The notes under the pieces: model-generated
The model's database searches: none
What the model was told of the DNA's origin: nothing
The model's input: the letters and a program-made list of their open reading frames with translations, nothing else
NCBI GenBank assembly: GCA_023392615.1
Contig: JAEVYT010000039.1
Coordinates: forward strand, 1 to 64,000
Reading direction: 5' to 3'
Origin: Bacillota bacterium
GTDB taxonomy: Bacteria; Bacillota; Clostridia; Lachnospirales; Lachnospiraceae
DNA length: 64,000 nucleotides
Part shown: positions 26,540 to 35,597 of the stretch, one piece after another
Numbering within the stretch: position 1 is the stretch's first letter
Layout of the letters: each line of letters opens with the position of its first letter
Translations under genes and position numbers: made by a program

Positions 26540-27847
26540 TTATAAAATATCAATATGTTCTCCAGCAAGTGCCTTGTTCATACTTCTGATGGCACAAAAC
26601 TTACCACACATAGAACAAGTATCTTCATGCTCCGGTTTTCTCTCTTCGCGTATTCTCTTGGCTGTCTCAGGATCTATGGCACATTCCCACTGTGTCTCCC
26701 AGTCAAATTCTCTTCTTGCATCAGCCATACGATCATCGATATCTCTGGCTCCCTTTACGCCTTTTGCGATATCTGCTGCATGTGCTGCAATTTTGGAGGC
26801 GATAATACCCTGCTTCACATCCTCTAGATTTGGTAATGCAAGATGCTCAGCCGGAGTAACATAGCATAAAAAGGCTGCTCCTGCAGAAGCCGCTATCGCG
26901 CCACCAATCGCTGAAGTGATATGATCATACCCTGGCGCTATATCTGTTACTAACGGACCTAATACGTAAAAAGGCGCACCATTACATATTGTTTGTTGGA
27001 TCTTCATATTTGCCTCAATCTGGTCTAGTGGCATATGTCCAGGTCCTTCAACCATAACCTGAACATCCTTTTCCCAAGCTCTCTTGGTTAATTCTCCAAG
27101 TCTAACGAGCTCTTCGATCTGACATACATCCGAAGCATCTGCAAGACAACCGGGTCTGCATGCATCTCCAAGTGATATTGTCACATCATATTCACGACAA
27201 ATATCCAGTATCTCATCATAGTATTCATAAAACGGATTCTCTTCTCCTGTCATGCTCATCCAAGCAAATACTAATGAACCTCCACGAGATACTATGTTCA
27301 TTTTTCTCTTATGGTTCTTAATCTGATCAATTGTTTTACGTGTGATACCACAGTGCAGGGTTACAAAGTCCACACCGTCTTCAGCATGAAGGCGAACTAC
27401 ATCAATAAAATCTTTAGCAGTTAAGGTGGATAGATCTCTTTGGTAATGAATGACAGAATCATATACCGGCACTGTTCCAATCATAGCCGGACATTCAGAA
27501 GTCAGCTTCCTTCTAAATGGAATCGTATTACCATGGGAGGATAAATCCATTATGGCATGTGCACCCATATTAACTGCTTCCATTACTTTCTTCATCTCTA
27601 AATCGTAATCTTTACAGTCTTTTGAAACTCCCAGATTAACATTTATCTTAGTTTTCAGCATAGAGCCTACACCTTCCGGATCAATGCATTTGTGGTTTTT
27701 ATTCGCACAGATTGCCACTTTACCTGACCCAACAAGGGGCAGTAAATCTTCTACAGTCATCTGTTCTTTTTGAGCCACCTTTTTCAATTCCTCTGTTACA
27801 ATCCCTTTTCTTGCCGCTTCCATCTGTGTAGCATAATTTTCCATCAT
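26540..27847 (-). CDS. thiC: Phosphomethylpyrimidine synthase
   Basis: 435 residues, the short clostridial form without the N-terminal extension. The radical-SAM cluster Cys are at the C-terminus, C411, C414 and C418 (CSMCGKFC), as unique to ThiC. Other motifs: MDLSSHGNTIPFRRKL, LHCGITRKTID, SRGGSLVFAWM, VEGPGHMPLDQIE. It rearranges aminoimidazole ribotide to HMP phosphate, the pyrimidine half of thiamine. No other thi gene lies beside it. Controlled by the TPP riboswitch upstream. Confidence 0.97.
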   Translation of the reverse strand: MMENYATQMEAARKGIVTEELKKVAQKEQMTVEDLLPLVGSGKVAICANKNHKCIDPEGVGSMLKTKINVNLGVSKDCKDYDLEMKKVMEAVNMGAHAIMDLSSHGNTIPFRRKLTSECPAMIGTVPVYDSVIHYQRDLSTLTAKDFIDVVRLHAEDGVDFVTLHCGITRKTIDQIKNHKRKMNIVSRGGSLVFAWMSMTGEENPFYEYYDEILDICREYDVTISLGDACRPGCLADASDVCQIEELVRLGELTKRAWEKDVQVMVEGPGHMPLDQIEANMKIQQTICNGAPFYVLGPLVTDIAPGYDHITSAIGGAIAASAGAAFLCYVTPAEHLALPNLEDVKQGIIASKIAAHAADIAKGVKGARDIDDRMADARREFDWETQWECAIDPETAKRIREERKPEHEDTCSMCGKFCAIRSMNKALAGEHIDIL

Positions 27848-27990
27848 CTTATATCCTCCAATTATTTATTTTCGTGATTTGGTGAAAGTCTAGGAATATA
27901 ATAATATTTCAGATGCTTTTTTTGCCCACATAGATAGAAATTTGATTAACAGTTTAAATAAGAATGTATGTAATGATGACATGTAAGCAC

Positions 27991-28026
27991 AAAAAAATAC
28001 ACGTACACCAAGAAAAGTATACATGC
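27991..28026 (-). terminator. Riboswitch-controlled intrinsic terminator of thiC
   Basis: On the minus strand TGCATGTATAC pairs (three G-U pairs) with GTGTACGTGTA around an 8-nt loop, followed at once by seven T. It lies 18 nt after the riboswitch core and 144 nt before thiC, so it is the likely off-switch. Confidence 0.75.
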
Positions 28027-28043
28027 ATAGTTTGCTAAATATA

Positions 28044-28130
28044 TCTCTACGTTGGCATTATCCAAATCAGATTATGGGTCTAAGCGATACAGCTTACTCT
28101 CAGCCTGCTTCATGCAAGCTCCCCTTATTT
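28044..28130 (-). ncRNA. TPP riboswitch (THI element)
   Basis: Minus-strand reading gives the conserved blocks in order: GGGGAGC, GCTGAGAG, GACCC, ATCTGATTTGGATAATGCC and AACGTAGAGA. These are the P2/J2-3 pyrimidine sensor (CUGAGA), and the P4/P5 diphosphate sensor of TPP riboswitches. It precedes thiC with a downstream terminator, so TPP excess should stop transcription early. Confidence 0.95.
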
Positions 28131-28262
28131 ATATTCTATTATCATACCAGTATTCTCCTAATGAGTCAACAACAAAAACAAACCTGACCCACTGTTGTCA
28201 AGTTATCATTGATATAATAAAAAATAATAACTCGTTAACTACTACAAAAAACGGAGAAAACT

Positions 28263-28544
28263 ATGATAACTAATACATTACTCATTAAATTAAACAGATA
28301 TGAAGAGTTAGAAAAAACAAAATTCACCCTATTAAGTATGAAAGGAAAAATCCCGGTCCTGAAGTACCTACAAGTAGAGACAGATATTCGGAGAGGAACA
28401 TCCTCTTATGATATTCTATTAATCACCAAATTCAATTCCTTGAAGGATATGGAAACTTATTTGTCTGATCCCGTTCATCTAGAAGTTTCAAAATATATTG
28501 CAACCGTAATGGTATCCGGTGCCTCTGTATGTTATGAAGATTAA
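28263..28544 (+). CDS. Dabb-family (stress-responsive A/B barrel) protein
   Basis: 93 residues. Shows the ferredoxin-like dimeric barrel pattern: an N-terminal strand with LLIKLN, a helix with KTKFTLLSMKGKIPVLKYLQVETDI, the strand SYDILLITKFNSLKDMETYLSDPVHLEVSKYI, and a C-terminal strand VSGASVCYE. Cytosolic; bacterial members are mostly uncharacterised, some are heme- or phenolic-acting. Start by ACGGAGAAAACT. Divergent from thiC, with the start 133 nt beyond the riboswitch. Confidence 0.8.
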   Translation: MITNTLLIKLNRYEELEKTKFTLLSMKGKIPVLKYLQVETDIRRGTSSYDILLITKFNSLKDMETYLSDPVHLEVSKYIATVMVSGASVCYED

Positions 28545-28707
28545 TTTTTCACTAATTAACTTTATTACAAATATCGACATGTACTTATTGCATTATATGA
28601 TTTATAATTTTAGTAGAATCATTTTTGATAATTAGGGGAATAATAACTCTATTACTAATTACAAATCTTTAATTATTTATTATTGAACATTACAAGGAGG
28701 TACTATT

Positions 28708-29172
28708 ATGTCCTACGTTGTTGATTTTAAAAATGTATCCACTGCTGGCTTAGAATCCTCTCCTGTAGCAGAAACTCTGGCTGGTTTACGTGCGAATGAG
28801 GCTCGTTACTATATGAATAAATACAAGCATGAATTCACTGTAGTTCCGGCAAGTGAGAGTCAGGATACAATTGATTATGTAAATAATATTCTAAAAACGG
28901 AGCGTAATATTGAATTTGCAGCTAATCCCCTTGAAACATCTCGTTTTCAGGTAGAAAATATCAATATGGCCTATGTCTTTTATGAGGACGGTTTGGCTGT
29001 AAATGTAATGTATACAATCGACGATCCGAAGAAAAGAGCAGTTGGATTTAAGCTTTCTGAAGGAATGGAGATACCGAAGGAATTGGAAGATAAATTCAAG
29101 TTTGCCAGACAAAAATCGAAGCTTGCCGGAACCATCCGCGGGTCTTTCTTTGTCATTAAAGGGGAGTATTAA
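28708..29172 (+). CDS. Hypothetical soluble protein
   Basis: 154 residues, strong ribosome site ACAAGGAGGTACTATT. No signal peptide or membrane helix. N-terminus MSYVVDFKNVSTAGLESSPV is followed by a helix with GLRANEARYYMNKYKHEF; the middle has EDGLAVNVMYTIDDPKKRAVGF and the C-terminus ends FFVIKGEY. It looks like a compact alpha/beta domain and has near-ideal codon choice. Family not recognised. It is separate from the Dabb gene by 163 nt. Confidence 0.75.
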   Translation: MSYVVDFKNVSTAGLESSPVAETLAGLRANEARYYMNKYKHEFTVVPASESQDTIDYVNNILKTERNIEFAANPLETSRFQVENINMAYVFYEDGLAVNVMYTIDDPKKRAVGFKLSEGMEIPKELEDKFKFARQKSKLAGTIRGSFFVIKGEY

Positions 29173-29222
29173 ACTCCCCTGATGTAATATGATGTATAGT
29201 GCGCGATAAGACCGCATATTTA

Positions 29223-29759
29223 TTAATGCCTCATTAAGCTATAACAGATATCGGCCATCTTTTCATCACTTTCCTTAAGACCGTCTTTTACCCATTCGAT
29301 TAGCACTTTATATAGTCCACCTGCTGCAAACTCAATTAAGTATCTCCCTCTATCTTCAAACTCACCGGTATCACAAACTATATTTCTTGATAATGATAAA
29401 AAAAACTCAATACATCTCTCTAAAATAAGATGACTTAAATTTGACTTGATTAGATTTGAAACCAATCGTTCCTGTTTTCTGAAGTATGCAAAAAACATTC
29501 GTATACTGTCTTTATTATAATCATGTACATTTTTTGCTACAGCATTGGAATAATCCTCAAAAAGCTCATCCAGATAATTATTAATGACATCTTCTAATAT
29601 CGAATAATGCCTATAAAACGACATGCGGGATACTCCTGCCTTTTTTGTAACTTCAGTGATAGTAATCTCCTTAAAATCTTTCTTTTCCATAAGGATCATC
29701 ATCGCAATAAATATACTTTCTTTCACTATCGTACTTTGCACATTGTTTTTCTTAATCAT
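29223..29759 (-). CDS. TetR-family transcriptional regulator
   Basis: 178 residues from ATG 29759 with GGAG 9 nt upstream; the ATG at 29774 has no ribosome site. N-terminal HTH: EITITEVTKKAGVSRMSFYRHYSILEDVI. The rest is a ligand and dimer domain of the DhaS/AcrR-C-like type. Divergent from the EFR1 flavodoxin gene; the spacer carries the palindrome at 29842-29859 and a half-site by its own start, so it probably represses both. Confidence 0.9.
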   Translation of the reverse strand: MIKKNNVQSTIVKESIFIAMMILMEKKDFKEITITEVTKKAGVSRMSFYRHYSILEDVINNYLDELFEDYSNAVAKNVHDYNKDSIRMFFAYFRKQERLVSNLIKSNLSHLILERCIEFFLSLSRNIVCDTGEFEDRGRYLIEFAAGGLYKVLIEWVKDGLKESDEKMADICYSLMRH

Positions 29760-29841
29760 ATACGTTTTCTCCATTTTTGTAACACTTGATTATTGATCTA
29801 TTGATAAATCTATGTAGATACATTATACTGTGCTCTATTAT

Positions 29842-29859
29842 ATGTTACAAGTGTAACAT
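29842..29859. promoter_or_regulatory. Palindromic operator in the TetR/EFR1 spacer
   Basis: ATGTTACAAGTGTAACAT has 7-bp perfect arms around a 4-nt centre. A related half (TTGTAACACTTG at 29778-29789) lies just before the TetR start. 31 nt before the EFR1 start. Confidence 0.6.
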
Positions 29860-29889
29860 TTAAATCAAAATAACTTTTTGGAGGAATAT

Positions 29890-30633
29890 ATGAAAGTATT
29901 ATACTTTACTGCAACCGGAAACTGTTTATATGTGGCAAAAAGCTTTGGTGGAGAAACCTACTCTATTCCGACTTTATTAAAAAAAGAGGAATTCACCATT
30001 GAAGATGATGTCATTGGTATCGTATTCCCGGTGTACAATATAGGTGTTCCAAAACTTGTGGAAGAATTTTTGGATAAAGCAAAACTGAAAGCCAAGTATC
30101 TTTTTGCTATTCCCACCTACGGAATGTATGCGGGCGGAGTAACAAGACATCTCCTAGAAATCGGGAAGCGAAATAATATACAGTTCTCTTATATCAATGA
30201 ACTTGTTATGGTAGATAACTTTCTACCTGGCTTCGAGATGAAAAACCAAGTAGAAACCCTAGGTAAAAAGAATGTTGTGGAGAACCTGAATAAGATTAAT
30301 CAGGACATAAAAATGAAACGTTTATACCTCAAAAAACATTCTATACTCGTGGTTCCCCTCAAACAGATGTTTTCAAAGTTGAACCATGATGATTTTGAGA
30401 AAAATTTTTATACTGAAGACAGTTGTAATGGGTGTAAGACTTGTGAAAAAGTCTGTCCAGTAAATAACATAACAGTAGACAAAAAGCCGGTATTTAATCA
30501 AAATTGCCAACATTGTCTGGCATGTATTCAGAATTGTCCTAAGAAAGCAATTCATCATAAAAAAGAAAAGAGTAGTGAACGTTTTCGTAATGAACATATT
30601 AGTTTAAAAGAAATCGTAAATGCGAATGAATAA
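29890..30633 (+). CDS. EFR1-family ferrodoxin: flavodoxin fused to two 4Fe-4S motifs
   Basis: 247 residues from ATG 29890, with GGAGG 5 nt before; a TTG at 29878 is rejected. Residues 1-170 form a flavodoxin (FTATGNCLYVAK as FMN phosphate loop, PTYGMYAGGVTRH). Residues 185-225 carry CNGCKTCEKVCPVN and CQHCLACIQNCPKK, two 4Fe-4S sites. A soluble electron carrier that could link ferredoxin-type donors to a reductase. Regulated with the divergent TetR. Confidence 0.9.
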   Translation: MKVLYFTATGNCLYVAKSFGGETYSIPTLLKKEEFTIEDDVIGIVFPVYNIGVPKLVEEFLDKAKLKAKYLFAIPTYGMYAGGVTRHLLEIGKRNNIQFSYINELVMVDNFLPGFEMKNQVETLGKKNVVENLNKINQDIKMKRLYLKKHSILVVPLKQMFSKLNHDDFEKNFYTEDSCNGCKTCEKVCPVNNITVDKKPVFNQNCQHCLACIQNCPKKAIHHKKEKSSERFRNEHISLKEIVNANE

Positions 30634-30669
30634 GCACGATGTTACCCTAACACTTATTTACTATAACTA

Positions 30670-31896
30670 TTAGTCATTAATCATGCTAATTTTTCCTTGC
30701 CCACTTAAAAATAGTTGTTTAGGTGGCTCTTGTGAAGAAAACTGTATCGGTGATAATACTGCTGCATAACTTCCAGCATTAGTTAAAACAATCACATCAC
30801 CACATTGAAGCTTTGGTAACAGAATATCTTTAGCGACAACATCGGTTGAGGTACATAAATTACCGACTAAAGTTACTTCCTCTGTCTCTATTTCCGCAGT
30901 AAGTGCAATGATTTCTAAGGCATTTGCTCCGGTAAATAGAGGCTCACTGGAAGCCAAAATACCGCTTTCTTGGTAACTCATAACCATCTGTGCAATGGAT
31001 GGACGGATAAATCCGTTTAGTGTATTCTTTAGAATTATATAAGTCTTCCCATAGGATATCTTCTTATCAACCACCTTTGTAACATATACTCCACATTTCA
31101 GAGTAACATACCGGCCAGTTTCGATATAAACCTTTAGATTCGGAAAACGTAGCCTAAACACATCTATCATAGAAGAGGTTACTTCACCTAGGGAAACGGT
31201 ATCAAGTGGTGTATCCTCAATTGTGTACGGAACACCAATGCCTGATCCCATATTAAGGAATTCAATTGGTTGATTTATCACCTCTTGAAATGCTTCTGTT
31301 AGCTTTAAAAGTTTCGAATAATATCGCTCCAACACTCTCGCATCTAATTCCTGACTTCGGATGTGTACATGTAATCCGATTATTTTTATGTATTGTAGCT
31401 TAATAATATTTGGCATTTCTTTAAATAACAATTCTTCATCAATACCAAACTTCGAAGCATTCCCACTCTCTGTATAGAACGAAAAATTAGGATTCACCCG
31501 GATTCCAATTTCAGCTATCACATTCATGTTTTGTGCCACCTGGTTTATTAGCATAATTTCATTCAAACTATCTGCAATAATTGTAGATAGTTCAATGGTT
31601 TCTTCTATATCTTTTTTGGTTTTACCAGGGGCTGAGAATTGTATCTTATCTTTTGATACACCATTCTCTTTTCCCATCATAACTTCTGCGGCACTTGCTG
31701 CATCCACCCCGAATCCCTCAGATAGTACAGATTTTACAACAAATGGATTTGAGTTAGTTTTAATGGAATATAGAAATTTAACGTTCTTAAAATCGCGTTT
31801 TAAGCGCCCAGTATATTCGAGGATAACACCTTCATCGTACAAATAAAAGCTATCATAGAGTTTAGACTGTTCCAGAATAACTTCTTTGTTAAACAT
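30670..31896 (-). CDS. Type III PLP decarboxylase (Orn/DAP/Arg decarboxylase family 2)
   Basis: 408 residues. The Schiff-base Lys is in LYSIKTNSNP (about 42-51), the phosphate loop in MGSGIGVPYT, then ETGRYV (usual EPGR; Pro replaced by Thr) and LCTSTDVVAKD, where the Cys-x-x-x-Asp contributes across the dimer. Alanine-racemase-like barrel plus C-terminal beta domain. Substrate could be diaminopimelate, ornithine or a special amino acid; it is not the usual LysA context. It follows the deformylase-like gene by 21 nt, so the two are one operon. Confidence 0.83.
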   Translation of the reverse strand: MFNKEVILEQSKLYDSFYLYDEGVILEYTGRLKRDFKNVKFLYSIKTNSNPFVVKSVLSEGFGVDAASAAEVMMGKENGVSKDKIQFSAPGKTKKDIEETIELSTIIADSLNEIMLINQVAQNMNVIAEIGIRVNPNFSFYTESGNASKFGIDEELLFKEMPNIIKLQYIKIIGLHVHIRSQELDARVLERYYSKLLKLTEAFQEVINQPIEFLNMGSGIGVPYTIEDTPLDTVSLGEVTSSMIDVFRLRFPNLKVYIETGRYVTLKCGVYVTKVVDKKISYGKTYIILKNTLNGFIRPSIAQMVMSYQESGILASSEPLFTGANALEIIALTAEIETEEVTLVGNLCTSTDVVAKDILLPKLQCGDVIVLTNAGSYAAVLSPIQFSSQEPPKQLFLSGQGKISMIND

Positions 31897-31917
31897 AATC
31901 CACTTCCCTTCTTTGAT

Positions 31918-32328
31918 CTATATTACAATACCGTCACAATGATCGATCTCATGCTGTATAATCTGAGCGATCCAGCCAGAATACTTCTGCCTTTGACTGT
32001 TCCATTGTACATCCAAGTATTCAACCTCTATCTCTTTGTAACGGATTGTTTTTCTAACTCCGGCAAGTGATAAACAACCTTCTTCGGTTTCGTATGAACC
32101 TGCTTTCTTAACTATAACCGGGTTTATCATTGGAACATTTGCAAAACCCATACTTACTGCAATAATTCTTTTCTTTATGCCAATCATATTAGCAGCCATA
32201 CCCACACAACCTGCTTCATTGCTTTTTAGTGTATCTAATAAATCTTGAACAACATACATATCGTCTTCTGTAGCATACTCTGATTTCTGATTAAGGAAGA
32301 GTATATCCCTCATGATTGGTTTTACCAT
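31918..32328 (-). CDS. Short peptide deformylase-like protein
   Basis: 136 residues, about 30 fewer than Def. The three motifs are seen: CVGMAANMIG (motif I, where the usual catalytic Gln of GxGLAAxQ is Asn), EEGCLSLAG (motif II, Cys metal ligand) and QHEIDHCDG (motif III, HExxH). The HEIDH metal-binding set is whole. A known clostridial paralogue group; whether it removes formyl groups with Asn in place of Gln is not certain. Start by AGGAGAACAAAAGTT. First gene of the operon with the PLP decarboxylase. Confidence 0.82.
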   Translation of the reverse strand: MVKPIMRDILFLNQKSEYATEDDMYVVQDLLDTLKSNEAGCVGMAANMIGIKKRIIAVSMGFANVPMINPVIVKKAGSYETEEGCLSLAGVRKTIRYKEIEVEYLDVQWNSQRQKYSGWIAQIIQHEIDHCDGIVI

Positions 32329-32679
32329 AACTTTTGTTCTCCTAGTTCTAATATAGCATTAAATTGATCCGCTCATGTAATGGTACAAATTTTACAATTT
32401 ACATAAGTTACCGAATTTAATACCGATTTTAGTATTATCATTGAATTTTCGTATTTTTAATGTAACACAAAAAAATAAGAAGTGATATAAAAATCACAAA
32501 ATTTCACTGCAACTTTACAATAGAATACACTCACCACCGCAATTCATAAAATCATTAAAGAAAGCATGTCATCACTAAAGATGCATGCTTTCTTTAATAA
32601 GATTTTATAAGAGCCATTCAAATCAGTAAATTCCGATTATGGTACTACCTATACATAATAACTTCAAATAGAATTTATT
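32329..32679. other. Spacer upstream of the deformylase-like gene
   Basis: 351 nt. Holds the terminator of the sigma/anti-sigma operon (32557-32595) and presumably the promoter of the deformylase-like gene in the first 100 nt, which is very AT-rich. No other element recognised. Confidence 0.5.
32557..32595 (-). terminator. Terminator of the ECF sigma operon
   Basis: Perfect 12-bp arms AAAGAAAGCATG and CATGCTTTCTTT with a 15-nt loop, flanked by A/T-rich runs. Confidence 0.75.
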
Positions 32680-33786
32680 TTACATTTTTCCTTTTTCAAA
32701 GATAACAGTACCGTCCTCTAAAGTTATATTAATTAATTGATTTACATCGAATTTATAATTAGTTAGAGAATGCATTAAACTATTATAGTTTTCTTCATCC
32801 CAAACCGTTTGTTGATTAGTATGTTTCTGATACTGAAAGATAGGCGAGAATTGTAGATAAGTATCATACTTACTGGAGTCGTTCATTCCGCCATAATTTG
32901 ATACTTGCAACTTATCCTTCGTTCCATCTGCGTAGGTTGCAATAAATGTTGGTATCGTTTCGTCTTGATGGCTTAACGCTTTATTCATTCTACCAGACAG
33001 CAAACTCTCCTTTTTCATCAGAAAACCATAAGGGCTAAATGATACCGAAGATTTTTTATCAGAATACTTATAATTTCCTGATTCTGTAACGGTTATTGCA
33101 TTAATCTCAGCATGCGCTCCCTCCACCTCGACCACTAATGTATTCTTTGGGTCAATCAAAGCAGGACATATTCCTGAAATGGAATAACCATAAGGTTTCG
33201 TAATTTCTTTCATATCCTTCTTATCACGTGTTAAACTAACTGATAGATTATCTATGGAATGATATTTGTTTTCATCCTTCCAATTTAGCGTAAGTTGATC
33301 ATTTTCTAGCATGACGTTTTCACCGGTATCATCTTTTAACGATATCAATAGATAGAAAAACCCATTGTTGTCCATCGTATACTCGAGTACCTGAATTCGG
33401 TATTTCCCCAGTGCAATCGATTTATTTTGATTTAGCATCTCTTCTTTATGTTTTTCGATTACTTTAGCCTCTTGCGAATCTGTATCTCCTACTTTTCCCG
33501 AAAACAATTGATTCATCCACATATTCCAACCAACCTTTCCGGAGGCAACTGAAATGGATGTAAACCCAATCACCATTATTAGACAAGCTACTGCAACGTA
33601 AGTTCCATAACGCAAGATAGTTGATGTGAATTTTCGTTGTCGTTTTTTATCTGTTTCGAAATGCATAGAATTTGTATCATTCAACAGAGTTGTCTGCCAC
33701 TTTTGAAGGGTCTGTTTTCCATAAACTTTGTCAGTTTTCATTTCATTTAATTCGTGATTAATTATATTCTTAAAATTTTGTTTCAT
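32680..33786 (-). CDS. DUF4179 membrane-anchored anti-sigma factor-like protein
   Basis: 368 residues from ATG 33786, set by GGAGGTTAAG; a longer frame to 33852 is rejected. Cytosolic N-terminus (about 1-50) that would bind the sigma factor, one membrane helix (YGTYVAVACLIMVIGFTSISV), and a large outside domain of DUF4179 plus C-terminal beta domain (about 75-368). The gene follows an ECF sigma gene by 102 nt on the same strand, the usual pair. Signal sensed is unknown. Confidence 0.82.
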   Translation of the reverse strand: MKQNFKNIINHELNEMKTDKVYGKQTLQKWQTTLLNDTNSMHFETDKKRQRKFTSTILRYGTYVAVACLIMVIGFTSISVASGKVGWNMWMNQLFSGKVGDTDSQEAKVIEKHKEEMLNQNKSIALGKYRIQVLEYTMDNNGFFYLLISLKDDTGENVMLENDQLTLNWKDENKYHSIDNLSVSLTRDKKDMKEITKPYGYSISGICPALIDPKNTLVVEVEGAHAEINAITVTESGNYKYSDKKSSVSFSPYGFLMKKESLLSGRMNKALSHQDETIPTFIATYADGTKDKLQVSNYGGMNDSSKYDTYLQFSPIFQYQKHTNQQTVWDEENYNSLMHSLTNYKFDVNQLINITLEDGTVIFEKGKM

Positions 33787-33888
33787 CTTAACCTCCATCC
33801 CTGTGCACTTTTTGTACATATAAAGTTTGAGTTGATGTTCACTCCGGCACAAACTTTGTTTCTCAAAGATTTACCTTTATATTAACTA

Positions 33889-34440
33889 TTATTTTTTTGA
33901 GGAGAGGTATTCCTTCAATCGTTTTTTACCTTGACGAAGCCGATAAGCGACTGTTGTTATACTCTCTCCGGTTATTTTAGCAATTTCTCGAAGTTTTAGT
34001 TCTTGATAAAAATGCAGAAGAATCACCTCTCGATATGGAGTATCTAATCTCATAATGGCTTGCGATACAATACTTTTATCGATTAACTGTTCAATCTCAT
34101 CCGCTGTTTTAACCATAAGAAATGATGCTTCTGCTGCAAATTCCACAGGCTTATTCTTCTGTGATAAAATAACTGTCTTGCAAACATTAATTGCAATTCG
34201 TATTAACCACGTTTTCGCACTGGAATTTCCTTCGAATTGATGAATACTTTTGGTCACCCGAAAGAAGGTCTCTTGCAACGCATCCTCTGCCAATTGATAA
34301 TCCTTCAGATACAAATAACATAAACGAAGAATCTCATCACTATGAAATTGATATAGTTCTTCTATACGAACAACGTCTATATTCCTTTTTTCATGGGTCA
34401 TGTCCAAATCATCTTCTTGTAAGTTTAATAATCCTTCCAT
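33889..34440 (-). CDS. ECF-type RNA polymerase sigma factor
   Basis: 183 residues. Region 2: SDEILRLCYLYLKDYQLAED then ALQETFFRV; region 4: LDTPYREVILLHFYQELKL and EIAKITGESITTVAYRLRQG. The N-terminus has about 20 extra acidic residues. GGGAGGAATGTA ribosome site. Paired with the DUF4179 anti-sigma downstream; the pair probably answers an envelope signal and drives its own promoter. Confidence 0.92.
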   Translation of the reverse strand: MEGLLNLQEDDLDMTHEKRNIDVVRIEELYQFHSDEILRLCYLYLKDYQLAEDALQETFFRVTKSIHQFEGNSSAKTWLIRIAINVCKTVILSQKNKPVEFAAEASFLMVKTADEIEQLIDKSIVSQAIMRLDTPYREVILLHFYQELKLREIAKITGESITTVAYRLRQGKKRLKEYLSSKK

Positions 34441-34682
34441 TACATTCCTCCCTTCTTTCGTGTATTTCTAAATAGCTATTTAGGTGTATTACATATATTA
34501 GACTCGTAAAATCAATATTTTTATAGTTGGTAAATATATTTTCTTAAATTATTTTAAATTAAGTAAATTGAGTAAATTGCCAAAGTAAATTCCATCCTCT
34601 GCTTAGCTCGGGAAACAGGGAGCTTACATTATCAATTGACCATTATTATAATATTTCTTATTCCTAAAGTGTTTTGAATAAT

Positions 34683-35396
34683 TTACTGATATAAATCAGC
34701 ACTCAGTTCCCTTAAAGTCTTCTCATCGATTACCGTATATCTTCTACCGTCCTTATTAATTATGTTTTTTTCACATAATTCTGAAAGTGTCCGAAGCAAA
34801 TGTCTATAGCTTGTACCAAGTAATTCAGCTATCTCTGTCAGATTCTCATCAAACCGTATCACTGTCTTATCTTGGTTAATATTGGATGACTTTATTATTT
34901 CTCTTTCACCCGCTGTGTAGATATAGCTAGCCAGTCGATTCTCCAATGGGTATAAGAGATTTATCGAGCTATTATTCGAGCAACGGTTTAATTTTCCGCC
35001 TAACGATGAACAGATATATCGCAGAAACTTTGTATCCTCAAGTAAATACTTATTCACATTGTTATAAGAGATTCCAATGCAGTAAGTATCTTCTATTGCT
35101 TGCACATTTGTCACAGCATTGATAGAATCCACAGCTTCTAGATCTCCCAATACTTTAAACCCCTGGTAGAAACATAATAAAAGAGATTTTCCATTACTTA
35201 ATGACGTAAATACCTTTGCTTTCCCTTCTGTCAGAAATAATAAGTAAGGAATTTTCTCACCTTCCTTCAACATGAACTCGCCCTTTTTAAACAGAAGTAG
35301 CTCCATCAAAGGAATCATATCCTTCGTAAATATATCGTTTATATTATATTGATTCATGTACCGCATAAGCTTCTGTGCATCTTTAACCTTAATCAT
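34683..35396 (-). CDS. Crp/Fnr-family regulator (YeiL-like)
   Basis: 237 residues from ATG 35396 (GTG at 35399 is also possible). cNMP-binding-type barrel (about 40-130), dimer helix, and an HTH with ENLTEIAELLGTSYRHLLRT as recognition region. Two Cys in the dimer-helix region (YICSSLGGKLNRC) could be redox-active but no FNR Cys cluster exists. Divergent from two DUF606 transporter genes; the spacer holds a Crp/Fnr-type palindrome. Crp-like regulator next to DUF606 pairs is a recurring arrangement in Firmicutes. Confidence 0.87.
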   Translation of the reverse strand: MIKVKDAQKLMRYMNQYNINDIFTKDMIPLMELLLFKKGEFMLKEGEKIPYLLFLTEGKAKVFTSLSNGKSLLLCFYQGFKVLGDLEAVDSINAVTNVQAIEDTYCIGISYNNVNKYLLEDTKFLRYICSSLGGKLNRCSNNSSINLLYPLENRLASYIYTAGEREIIKSSNINQDKTVIRFDENLTEIAELLGTSYRHLLRTLSELCEKNIINKDGRRYTVIDEKTLRELSADLYQ

Positions 35397-35493
35397 CACT
35401 TTCTACTCCTCCCGTTAACCTTCTATCTCATTATCAAAGACTATTAATATGTCTAATAGTTATTAAATTTTTTAATCTGCATCTCTTCCTTAG

Positions 35494-35509
35494 TATGACA
35501 TATGTCATA
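35494..35509. promoter_or_regulatory. Crp/Fnr-type palindrome
   Basis: TATGACATATGTCATA is a perfect 16-bp palindrome with the TGACATATGTCA core close to FNR/CRP half-sites. 89 nt before the DUF606 start and 98 nt before the regulator start. Confidence 0.65.
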
Positions 35510-35597
35510 TTATCTTTCAAACATTTCATGTTATAGTAAACGCGAAATAACACATTGACGTATTACATATAAATGAAACATATATCGAGGAGGATTT

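Noticed and set aside
33786..33852. N-terminal extension of the DUF4179 protein
   Set aside because: GGAGGTTAAG sits directly before ATG 33786, inside that extension.
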